A stretch of DNA of 14,181 nucleotides from JAWLDB01 sp041686915 (GTDB lineage: Bacteria > Bacillota > UBA994 > UBA5500), in contig JAWLDB010000052.1 of NCBI GenBank assembly GCA_041686915.1, positions 1-14,181 of the forward strand, given 5' to 3'. The translations under genes were made by a program, and so were the position numbers. This document shows, piece after piece, positions 7,567-13,678 of the stretch (position 1 is the stretch's first letter; each line of letters starts with the position of its first letter). Under the pieces are notes generated by a model. That model did not search any database, had not been told where the DNA came from, and worked only from the letters and a program-made list of their open reading frames with translations.

Positions 7567-8789
7567 TATTTCGCCACCTCCCCAACTCCGAGGATGGCCG
7601 CAGACTTGGTCAGGTTAGCCCCTACCAGCAGGTTGACCAGGAAGCGGGTCACTACTACCGCAGTAAACATGCTGACCACAATGCCCAGTGACAGTGTGAC
7701 GGCAAATCCGCGGATTGGTCCAGTGCCGAAGTAGTAAAGCACACCGGCAGCAATCAGCGTAGTGATGTTAGCGTCAGCAACAGTCAGGAGCGCTCGCCGG
7801 AAACCGTGGATGACTGAGGCGCGCATCGAGCGGCCATTGCGTAGTTCATCCTTGATGCGCTCGAAGATGATGATGTTTGCGTCAACCGCCATGCCGATGC
7901 CGAGCACCAAGCCAGCGATACCAGGTAGTGTCAGAGTCGCTCCAATGCCAGCCAGAAGACCGAGCGTAAGCAGAGTATATAGTGCCAGAGCAACATTGGC
8001 CAAGAGGCCGAATGCCCTGTACATGATCAACATAAACACAAGTACCAGTCCGATGCCTACAAGACCAGCTTGAATGCTCTTCTGCAACGAAATGGCACCC
8101 AGAGTCGGTCCGACAGCGCGGAAGTCACGTACATCAAGTTTGACCGGCAGCGCGCCCGAACGCAGCATAATGGCCAAGTTACGGGCTTCTTCCAGGCTAC
8201 CCATATTGTCGATGATGCCTTCAGCCCCAACAGCACTCTTGATGAATGGGTAGGAAATCAGCGCACCGTCCAGGGTAATGAAGAGATAGCCCTTACCCTC
8301 TTGGGCAGTGGTGTACTCCAGCATCTTGCGCCCGCCTTCGGCGTCCAACTTGATCTCTACATAGGCAGTGCCGTTTTGGGCGAGCTGCTCACGGGCTTCC
8401 TTTAGATTGTCACCTGTGAGGAACACGTTGTTCTCCATGTCGCGGAACTCGAGCAAAGCAGTCTTGCCGAGGATGGAAAGAGCCTTCTCCTGATCGCTGT
8501 AACCGGGCAATGAAATCCGGATACGGCGGGCACCTTCCCTCTGAATTTGCGGTTCCACAACTCCCAATCCGTTAATACGGTTGTTGAGAATAGCGACCGC
8601 ACGGTCCATTGCGTCATCGTCAATCTGGGGTGAGCCTTCAGACTCCACAGCCTCTAGCAGCACAGTGATGCCACCCTTGATGTCCAGGCCTAGAGTGATC
8701 GACTCAGCCAGGGGACGGTAGGCAAAATAGGCTGCCCCTGCCAAGACGGCTACGAGGGCTAGTAGTGCCAGTAAGTAGTTCAACCTCAT
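7566..8789 (-). CDS. secD: Protein translocase subunit SecD
   Basis: SecD is the partner of SecF in the membrane complex that completes export through SecYEG. The 407-residue protein has an N-terminal membrane segment at about 4-24 and the motif LGLDIKGG at 33-40. A large extracytoplasmic domain runs to about residue 220 and contains LRSGALPVKLDV and VGPTLG. Several membrane segments follow, with the family motif AVDANIIIFERIKDELR at 301-317 (Asp303). This is a normal length for a stand-alone SecD with a compact extracytoplasmic domain. The ATG at 8787-8789 has GGAGGAGAA upstream, but the gap of about 11-13 bases is rather long. The stop of a short upstream ORF overlaps this start as ATGA, so coupling may assist initiation. 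No yajC gene is seen next to it. Confidence 0.97.
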   Translation of the reverse strand: MRLNYLLALLALVAVLAGAAYFAYRPLAESITLGLDIKGGITVLLEAVESEGSPQIDDDAMDRAVAILNNRINGLGVVEPQIQREGARRIRISLPGYSDQEKALSILGKTALLEFRDMENNVFLTGDNLKEAREQLAQNGTAYVEIKLDAEGGRKMLEYTTAQEGKGYLFITLDGALISYPFIKSAVGAEGIIDNMGSLEEARNLAIMLRSGALPVKLDVRDFRAVGPTLGAISLQKSIQAGLVGIGLVLVFMLIMYRAFGLLANVALALYTLLTLGLLAGIGATLTLPGIAGLVLGIGMAVDANIIIFERIKDELRNGRSMRASVIHGFRRALLTVADANITTLIAAGVLYYFGTGPIRGFAVTLSLGIVVSMFTAVVVTRFLVNLLVGANLTKSAAILGVGEVAK

Positions 8790-8893
8790 TTGCGCAAATT
8801 CTCCTCCTTCTCCCCTAACAAGGGTTCTACCTGAGTTGGCATCAGGTTTGTCATTTCCGGCTCAAAAAGGTTCACGCGAGGTTGCAGTCTCAT
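8786..8893 (-). CDS. Possible 35-residue leader ORF overlapping the secD start
   Basis: Between the secD promoter and secD there is a 35-codon ORF starting ATG at 8891-8893 (MRLQPRVNLFEPEM...) and ending ...KEENLRK. Its TGA overlaps the secD ATG as ATGA. The secD ribosome binding site lies inside its last codons. An AAAGGTGG stretch sits directly before its ATG, which is closer than ideal. I do not recognise the peptide; it is polar and acidic, with no membrane segment. The overlap argues for translational coupling, but the ORF is short enough to have arisen by chance in a GC-rich leader. Whether it is translated is uncertain. Confidence 0.35.
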   Translation of the reverse strand: MRLQPRVNLFEPEMTNLMPTQVEPLLGEKEENLRK

Positions 8894-8939
8894 CCACCTT
8901 TTGGCGCGGTAAAACCCTGTTATACAGCCTACTTCACTT

Positions 8940-8969
8940 AGTATAGAGGTTTCAGCAAAAGCCTGTCAA
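8940..8969 (-). promoter_or_regulatory. Sigma-A-type promoter of secD-secF
   Basis: On the minus strand there is a perfect -35 TTGACA (8964-8969), an 18-base spacer and -10 TATACT (8940-8945). Transcription would start near 8933 and give a leader of about 140 bases before secD, which includes the short leader ORF. Confidence 0.75.
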
Positions 8970-9091
8970 TCGCAGACAGTTAATGTAAATGGATATTAGC
9001 CATAAGTAAAATGTTGTCGCTCAATTTAAATTAGTAATTACATTCTAGCTTGCATGAGTTATTTTGCTATTTGTACTTTGTATACAATGTA
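8970..9091. other. AT-rich divergent intergenic region with a small palindrome
   Basis: This stretch between the secD promoter and the oppositely directed microprotein promoter is visibly more AT-rich than its surroundings. It contains the 10-bp perfect palindrome TTGTATACAA at 9078-9087, only four bases upstream of the microprotein -35. That could be an operator, but a 10-bp palindrome can also arise by chance. No gene is seen in it. Confidence 0.4.
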
Positions 9092-9120
9092 TTGACCGGT
9101 CGGCGAAAATATCCTATACT
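9092..9120 (+). promoter_or_regulatory. Sigma-A-type promoter of the microprotein gene
   Basis: The -35 is TTGACC (9092-9097), the spacer is exactly 17 bases, and the -10 is TATACT (9115-9120). Each hexamer matches consensus at five of six positions. Transcription would start near 9127, about 25 bases before the start codon. Confidence 0.8.
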
Positions 9121-9153
9121 CGAATTAACAAAGATTTGAGGAGGGAAACAGTG

Positions 9154-9246
9154 ATGGATAGGTTCCTTATCGCCCTACTCGGCTTCGGTCTTCCGCTCTT
9201 CCTGTTTGCGGGCAGCGGTAAGCTCTTCGGCCGCGGCGACAAGTAA
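9154..9246 (+). CDS. 30-residue hydrophobic membrane microprotein, function unknown
   Basis: The ORF begins ATG at 9154 (MDRFLIALLGFGLPLF...) and ends ...KLFGRGDK before TAA at 9244-9246. Residues about 4-20 form one hydrophobic membrane segment containing a Gly-Leu-Pro kink, followed by a short basic tail. AGGAGGG lies nine bases before the ATG and six before an in-frame GTG at 9151, either of which could start translation. A near-consensus promoter lies about 30 bases upstream and a strong terminator begins about 20 bases downstream, so the gene is a complete monocistronic unit. I do not recognise the family. Small single-span peptides may be subunits of membrane complexes, stress peptides or type I toxins. 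I saw no convincing antisense promoter that would favour a toxin-antitoxin pair. Confidence 0.7.
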   Translation: MDRFLIALLGFGLPLFLFAGSGKLFGRGDK

Positions 9247-9266
9247 ACATTGCATAGACAGAGATC

Positions 9267-9295
9267 AAAACCGCCTGGCAACAGGCGGTTTTTTT
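9267..9295 (+). terminator. Rho-independent terminator of the microprotein gene
   Basis: An 11-bp perfect stem (9267-9277 with 9282-9292) with a GCAA tetraloop is followed by an uninterrupted T-run to 9295. This is a textbook intrinsic terminator on the plus strand. It may also end minus-strand transcripts from the facing 60-residue ORF. Confidence 0.92.
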
Positions 9296-9323
9296 CATTG
9301 GACTCGTTTTGGTTGTAGCAGCC

Positions 9324-9506
9324 TTAACCGTTATCTCCTTTGCGTCTAAACCATAAATAGATTACACCGGTTAAACCCAGCATTAGCAGGAGGCGACGCA
9401 ATCCTCCCGACCGTTTTAAGGGATTTGACTTGCTTCTGTAGAGTATTTGCGAGCCGATGGCCACAATTTGTACCTGGCCATTGATATGGCTGCCTGTCAG
9501 TTTCAC
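9324..9506 (-). CDS. Possible 60-residue small membrane protein, function unknown
   Basis: The ORF starts GTG at 9504-9506, preceded by GGGGGAG six bases away, and ends TAA at 9324-9326. The first part reads MKLTGSHINGQVQIVAIGSQ. A basic region follows, then a hydrophobic segment (LRRLLLMLGLTGVIYLWFRR) that is probably one membrane span with positive charges on both sides. I recognise no family. A good ribosome binding site and a sensible hydrophobic pattern support a real gene; the short length and non-ATG start count against. It lies downstream of the amidohydrolase pair on the same strand, separated by two strong inverted repeats, and may have its own weak promoter. Confidence 0.5.
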   Translation of the reverse strand: MKLTGSHINGQVQIVAIGSQILYRSKSNPLKRSGGLRRLLLMLGLTGVIYLWFRRKGDNG

Positions 9507-9544
9507 CGCTCACTCCCCCATTTCTGATTATCTTCTCACTAATC

Positions 9545-9573
9545 ACAGTAGCACAGGGGGGAAGTTGTGCCAA
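9545..9573 (-). promoter_or_regulatory. Weak candidate promoter for the 60-residue ORF
   Basis: On the minus strand TTGGCA (9568-9573) lies 17 bases from TACTGT (9545-9550), which is preceded by TGC as in an extended -10. The -10 hexamer matches consensus poorly. The spacing to the GTG at 9506 is reasonable. Confidence 0.25.
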
Positions 9574-9589
9574 GACAGGCGTAAGAATG

Positions 9590-9623
9590 ACCGAGCCTGG
9601 GAACCGCGGTTCCCAGGCTCGGT
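9590..9623. repeat. 34-bp perfect palindrome
   Basis: The left arm 9590-9606 and right arm 9607-9623 are perfectly complementary over 17 bases with no spacer, centred on CCGCGG. It is GC-rich and not followed by a T-run on either strand. It lies 46 bases past the end of the amidohydrolase pair. It could form a cruciform or a transcript-stabilising hairpin, or be part of a dispersed repeat. Confidence 0.95.
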
Positions 9624-9629
9624 TAGTTG

Positions 9630-9658
9630 TGAAACGCGGGGACTGTCCCCGCGTTTCA
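9630..9658. repeat. 29-bp inverted repeat with GGGGACTGTCCCC core
   Basis: Arms 9630-9643 and 9645-9658 are perfectly complementary over 14 bases around a single central T. The core GGGGACTGTCCCC resembles motifs that I recall from dispersed REP-type elements associated with Y1 transposases in various bacteria. It begins only seven bases after the 34-bp palindrome and 11 bases past the amidohydrolase stop. There is no T-run, so it is not a standard terminator. Confidence 0.9.
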
Positions 9659-9668
9659 AGGTCTCCCC

Positions 9669-10886
9669 CTACGGGCGGATGATGCCCGCGACTTCCCAAT
9701 CTTCCTGATAGACTGAGCGGTCGTAACCGAGCTCTCCATTGACGAAAGTCTGCTCGACTACCGCCGTCAGTTCCAGCGGATACTCTGAGAAGATTACCAA
9801 GTCCGCGTCCTTGCCAACTTCCAGACTTCCAACCCGCTCATCGATGCATAAAATCTTGGCTGGGTTGAGGGTGATGGCCTGTAAAGCTCCTTCGGGAGTC
9901 ATCCCGTAGCGCAAGCTGAGCGACGCAGAGGTGCGCAGGAAGTCAATAGCCATCACGGATGCGTCGGTGGTGATGGCGACAGTCAGGCCGGCACGCTCGA
10001 GAACACCAGGAGTTTCGTATGACCGGTCATTGACTTCCACTTTTCCGCGAGTGCCAAAGGTTGGGCCCACTACGCAAGGAACATCACGCTTCTTCAGCTC
10101 ATCAACAATCAGGTGACCGCTTGTGGTATGTTCGATGCTCACTTTGAAACCGAACTCCTCAGCAATCCTGAGCGCCGTCATGATGTCGTCATGGCGGTGT
10201 GCATGCACGCGCGCCGGGATCTCGCCCTTGAGCAAGCTGACGATGGGCTCAAGCTTGCGGTCAAACGGCGGACCCTTTTTCTCCGGGTCGTTCTCTGCTG
10301 CCATTTGCTTACGCATATACTCTTGCGCCTTGATCAGAGCCTCACGTAGCAGAGCTGCTGTACCCATACGGGTGGAAGGCATCTGGCCCCGGCTGCCAAA
10401 GCTGCGCTTTGGGTTCTCGCCAAACGCCAGTTTCAGGCCGTCGCAGCGCTTGATCACCATTTCCTTGCGGCCTTTGCCCTTCATTTTGGTTACAAAACCA
10501 ACCCCGTTGATCACCTTGCCGCTGCCTGGGCGAATAGAAGCCGTAGTCACTCCGGCACGCATAGCATGGAGCAGGTGGCGGTGATGCGGGTCAAAGTTCC
10601 AGTAGTAGTCGACGTCCGGGGTAACAGCCGGGCCTAGTCCGCCTGAGCCGGCATCTGCCTCTGCCATCTGCGCGCTCCAGTCGTGGGCAACCAGGTGCGA
10701 GTGGCACTCAACCAGGCCAGGAGTGATATGCTTGCCGCTGCAATCGATCACTTTGGCTTCAGCCGGTATGTTTATGCCCTGGCCAATGCCAGCAATCTTG
10801 CCGTCTTGCACCATTACGGTGCCGTTCTCGATTACTCCCTGAGCAGAGACGGTATGCAGCGTAGCATTAGTAAATGCGTATAGCAT
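9669..10886 (-). CDS. Metal-dependent amidohydrolase (imidazolonepropionase-like), probably active
   Basis: This 405-residue member of the amidohydrolase superfamily has a small N-terminal beta-sandwich (about 1-55), a TIM-barrel metal centre and a C-terminal sandwich strand set ending DADLVIFSEYPLEL. The metal ligands are visible: H62 and H64 in VECHSHL, a histidine in VHAHRHDD (H228 is the likely ligand), H253 in SIEHTTSG, and D308 in TTDAS. Such enzymes hydrolyse amide or amine bonds, usually in cyclic or peptide-like substrates; the actual substrate cannot be read from sequence. No signal peptide is seen, so it should be cytoplasmic. The ATG at 10884-10886 overlaps the stop of the upstream paralogue by one base (TGATG), with GGAGGGG as ribosome binding site. 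The two are therefore cotranscribed and coupled. Confidence 0.92.
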   Translation of the reverse strand: MLYAFTNATLHTVSAQGVIENGTVMVQDGKIAGIGQGINIPAEAKVIDCSGKHITPGLVECHSHLVAHDWSAQMAEADAGSGGLGPAVTPDVDYYWNFDPHHRHLLHAMRAGVTTASIRPGSGKVINGVGFVTKMKGKGRKEMVIKRCDGLKLAFGENPKRSFGSRGQMPSTRMGTAALLREALIKAQEYMRKQMAAENDPEKKGPPFDRKLEPIVSLLKGEIPARVHAHRHDDIMTALRIAEEFGFKVSIEHTTSGHLIVDELKKRDVPCVVGPTFGTRGKVEVNDRSYETPGVLERAGLTVAITTDASVMAIDFLRTSASLSLRYGMTPEGALQAITLNPAKILCIDERVGSLEVGKDADLVIFSEYPLELTAVVEQTFVNGELGYDRSVYQEDWEVAGIIRP

Positions 10887-12013
10887 CAGCAGACCCCTCC
10901 TTCCCTGTCAAAGGCCAACTGGCCGTCTACATATACCTTCTGTACCTTGGTGAAAACGCTCAGTGGGTGGCCGGACATAACCACCAGATCGGCGTCTTTG
11001 CCTACCTCAATGCTGCCAAGCCTGTCGCCCATGCCAAGGATCTTGGCTGGAGCCAGGGTCAACGCAGCCAAGGTATCGTCTTCAGTCATGCCTTCCCGGC
11101 GAGCCAAAGCAGCTTGTACCAGCGTATGCTCAGCCGGAGTGGCTGGATGCTGGGTGCTCAAAGCTGTGAGGATGCCGGCGACAGCCGTGATGCCAGGGGT
11201 GCGATGAGAAGTCGTCCTGGTGTCTCCACGCCGGTTACCCATGATGGAGCCAATAATCAAGGGAGCGCCGCTCTGCTTGATCTCATCCACTACCAGGTGT
11301 GCTTCCAACCCACGCTCAATAATCAGCTTGAAGCCCCATTCATCTGCCAGTTCAATGGCGTTTAGAATATCATGGGATTTCACGCCCTGCATGAATACGG
11401 GCAGCCTGCCTTCCAGGACTTCGACCATTACCCGAAGCTTCAGGTCGTAGTCCAACTTATCATCGTCAGGTTTGCGGGTGTCCAAGTAATTCTTTGCCTT
11501 CTGCAGCTCTTCCAGGAAAATGGCGGCAGCGTCTCCCCTAGCCCTTTGGGGAGCCTCCGAGAGGTTAACACTTAGGCCTGCAGTTTCCTTAATAACCATC
11601 TGGTCTACGTAATCCCCATAGGTCTTCAGCACCGAGATTTGCCCACCGATCACGTTGGCATTGCCTGGAGTGACGGCGACAGTGGTTACTCCTGCTGTCA
11701 TTGCCTCGCGGATGGCGATGTCCGTGGGCTTGATGGCATCGATGACGCGCAAATGTGGCGTACTCTTGGCGGTTGCCTCGTTCTCATCGTAGCCGCTAGC
11801 GCCTAAGCCCTCTTCATGGATACCGAGCCGGGTGCTCGGATCGACCATGCCAGGCATAACTACCTGGCCGCCCAGGTCAACCACTTGTGCATCGGCAGGT
11901 ATCTCTACGCTCTTGCCGACAGCAGCTATCTTGCCATCTTTGACCAGGATAGTGCCCTGCTCGATGATGCCATTGGCAATGGTATAAACCTTGCCGTTGG
12001 TCAATGCAAGCAT
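10886..12013 (-). CDS. Amidohydrolase paralogue lacking metal ligands (probable non-catalytic homologue)
   Basis: The 375-residue protein aligns along its whole length with the gene downstream, sharing VKDGKIA.VG, AGVTT, NVIGG, FGFK/WGFK and the near-identical GSLEVGKDADLV/GSIEVGKDADLV end. All catalytic metal positions are changed: HSH becomes STR at residues 60-62 (GMVDPSTRLG), HAH becomes QGV at 199-201, IEH becomes IER (R224), and TTDAS becomes STQHP (Q278). It should not bind the usual zinc or nickel centre. It may act as a structural or regulatory partner of the active paralogue. The frame is intact, so it is not a decayed pseudogene. The ATG at 12011-12013 follows AAGGGGGAAC; a longer in-frame reading from an upstream ATG at 12095-12097 lacks a ribosome binding site. 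Confidence 0.88.
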   Translation of the reverse strand: MLALTNGKVYTIANGIIEQGTILVKDGKIAAVGKSVEIPADAQVVDLGGQVVMPGMVDPSTRLGIHEEGLGASGYDENEATAKSTPHLRVIDAIKPTDIAIREAMTAGVTTVAVTPGNANVIGGQISVLKTYGDYVDQMVIKETAGLSVNLSEAPQRARGDAAAIFLEELQKAKNYLDTRKPDDDKLDYDLKLRVMVEVLEGRLPVFMQGVKSHDILNAIELADEWGFKLIIERGLEAHLVVDEIKQSGAPLIIGSIMGNRRGDTRTTSHRTPGITAVAGILTALSTQHPATPAEHTLVQAALARREGMTEDDTLAALTLAPAKILGMGDRLGSIEVGKDADLVVMSGHPLSVFTKVQKVYVDGQLAFDREGGVC

Positions 12014-12192
12014 GCTTGTTCCCCCTTCTTTCCATGTTTGATGGTAGCAATAGCTAGCATCAAATTGGTTGTTGTTATAAAAACAGTAGTTCTGCAACTG
12101 TGGTCTTTTTCCTTTCTACAGACGAAAGAAAGCATTTGTTCTTGGTATTATTCGCCCGGCTCAGGAAAAAATAACTGGACAGGAGGTGGGAA
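12014..12192. other. Divergent intergenic region between the amidohydrolase pair and gerA
   Basis: The two operons start from this 179-base region in opposite directions. I found no convincing sigma-A promoter on either strand: a TATAAC on the minus strand around 12075 has no usable -35 at normal spacing. The gerA side would be expected to use forespore sigma-G, but I could not identify a clear match. The ribosome binding sites at its two ends are the only firm elements. Confidence 0.5.
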
Positions 12193-13671
12193 ATGATGCG
12201 CATGCTGGAGCGAGTCCTAGTCAACTGGTTCGGGGCCAAGAAGAATCCCAGCACAACCAATCGGAAGTATGAGCAACCCCTCTCCCCATCACTTCAGGCC
12301 AACCTGAAGGAACTGAAAGCGGCTTTTGCCGATAGCTTTGACTTTTCCATTCGTGAGTTCCGCATCGGCGCTGATAAACGTAACGCAGCAATTTGCTTCC
12401 TCTGGGAAATGGTTGACGAGGACCTGCTGCATGAGTCAATCATCACCCAGCTCCAACAGTCCAAAGGACCTGCTGGTGGGATTGAAGAGCTAACCAGGGA
12501 TTTTATCTCGTCCCAATCACTGACCTTTGTGCAGAACTTAAGCGGGTGTATCGAATCAGTGCTGAGAGGTCAGACCATACTGTTGGTAGATAAGCAAGCG
12601 GAAGCTTGCAGCATTGAAACCAGGAAGTTTGAAACTCGTGCTATCCAAGAACCAAGCTTTGAGCGCGCCGTCATTGGACCTCGGGAAGGTTTCACGGAGA
12701 GCCTGCGCACAAACCTCAGCATGATCAGGCGGCATATGCGCAACGTGAACCTGAAAGTAGAGTTAGTACGCCTTGGTACCCAGAGTGAGACGGATGTAGC
12801 CGTAGTGTACCTCAAGAACGAGGTTGATCAAGAGCTGGTTGACGAGGTGATGGAACGGCTAGGCTCGTTCAAGGTCACCAAGTTACTGGACACTTCCTTC
12901 CTGGAAGAAGCAGCAGAAGACCACCCGTTATCGCCTTTTCCCCAGACGATTTATACCGAGCGGCCGGATAAGGTGATTGGCAACATCTTGGAAGGACGCA
13001 TAGCAATCCTCGTTGACGGTTCACCGTCGGCCACTATCTTGCCGGCTGCCTTCTGGGACTTTTTCCAGTCGCCGGAAGACTATTATCTGAGGCCTCTGCT
13101 GGCGGTTTTCTCCAGGGTCACCAGGCTGCTGGCGGCCTTTATTGCCACAACGGCTACTGCTGGCTACGTCGCCGTAGCTACCTTTCACTATGACATAATA
13201 CCTTTCGGCCTGGTCACTGAGTTTGCCAGTACCCGGGCGGCGACGCCCTTTAACCCAGTAATAGAGGCACTGGTGTTTGAACTGGCGTTTGAACTAATTC
13301 GCGAAGCCAGTGTCAGGTTGCCAGTGTCTTTCGGACAGACGCTGGGTGTAGTTGGCGCCTTGGTCTTGGGGCAGGTCGCGGTACAGGCTAATTTGGCGGC
13401 TCCGATACTGGTCATAGTGGTTTCCATTTCAGCAATTGGCAGTTTCGCTATCCCCAACTATGTACAGAGCTTCACTCTCCGGGTGCTACGCTTCCCAATC
13501 ATCCTGGGGGCAGCAGCTCTCGGCGGTTTTGGTATCGTTTTTGTCTATATGTTCCTGATCATCCACTTGGCGTCCATTGACTCCTTTGGGACACCTTATT
13601 TGCGGCCAATCGCCCCCTTACGTAAGCGTGCGTTGCGTGACTCAATCAGTCGGCCGCTGAAGCAGATTTGA
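12193..13671 (+). CDS. Spore germination protein, GerA family (germinant receptor A subunit)
   Basis: GerA-family proteins are the A subunits of germinant receptors in the inner membrane of dormant spores, acting with B and C subunits to sense nutrients. The 492-residue protein has a hydrophilic N-terminal half with the hallmark QEPSFERAVIGPREGFTESL (153-172) and YTERPDKVIGNILEGRIAIL (254-273). It then has VDGSPSA, FQSPEDYYLR (291-300) and a C-terminal membrane domain with FELIREASVRLP and an SFAIPNY segment. Length is typical. AGGAGGTG at 12181-12188 precedes two consecutive ATG codons (12193 and 12196), either of which may start translation. The B-subunit gene follows seven bases after the stop. 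I cannot say which receptor paralogue (gerA, gerB, gerK or another) this is, or which germinant it senses. Confidence 0.95.
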   Translation: MMRMLERVLVNWFGAKKNPSTTNRKYEQPLSPSLQANLKELKAAFADSFDFSIREFRIGADKRNAAICFLWEMVDEDLLHESIITQLQQSKGPAGGIEELTRDFISSQSLTFVQNLSGCIESVLRGQTILLVDKQAEACSIETRKFETRAIQEPSFERAVIGPREGFTESLRTNLSMIRRHMRNVNLKVELVRLGTQSETDVAVVYLKNEVDQELVDEVMERLGSFKVTKLLDTSFLEEAAEDHPLSPFPQTIYTERPDKVIGNILEGRIAILVDGSPSATILPAAFWDFFQSPEDYYLRPLLAVFSRVTRLLAAFIATTATAGYVAVATFHYDIIPFGLVTEFASTRAATPFNPVIEALVFELAFELIREASVRLPVSFGQTLGVVGALVLGQVAVQANLAAPILVIVVSISAIGSFAIPNYVQSFTLRVLRFPIILGAAALGGFGIVFVYMFLIIHLASIDSFGTPYLRPIAPLRKRALRDSISRPLKQI

Positions 13672-13678
13672 GGTACCT

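Noticed and set aside
9064..9153. A longer form of the microprotein starting at 9064
   Set aside because: The added part runs through the promoter hexamers and has no ribosome binding site, whereas a strong site lies just before 9151/9154.
9154..9295. Type I toxin-antitoxin system at the microprotein gene
   Set aside because: I looked for an opposing promoter that would make an antisense RNA and found only a TTGCCA-like hexamer without a matching -10. The toxin idea is kept only as one possibility.
9590..9658. The two inverted repeats as a Rho-independent terminator of the amidohydrolase operon
   Set aside because: Neither hairpin is followed by a T-run on either strand, unlike the four terminators called elsewhere in the window. 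An effect on transcript stability remains possible.
9346..9708. ORFs on both strands across the inverted repeats, with the same peptide segment appearing in each
   Set aside because: The shared segment is produced by the perfect palindrome read on both strands. The ORFs overlap the better-supported 60-residue ORF and have no ribosome binding sites.
12014..12097. N-terminal extension of the ligand-less amidohydrolase from 12097
   Set aside because: The 28 added residues are unlike the family, there is no ribosome binding site before them, and a good one lies before 12013.
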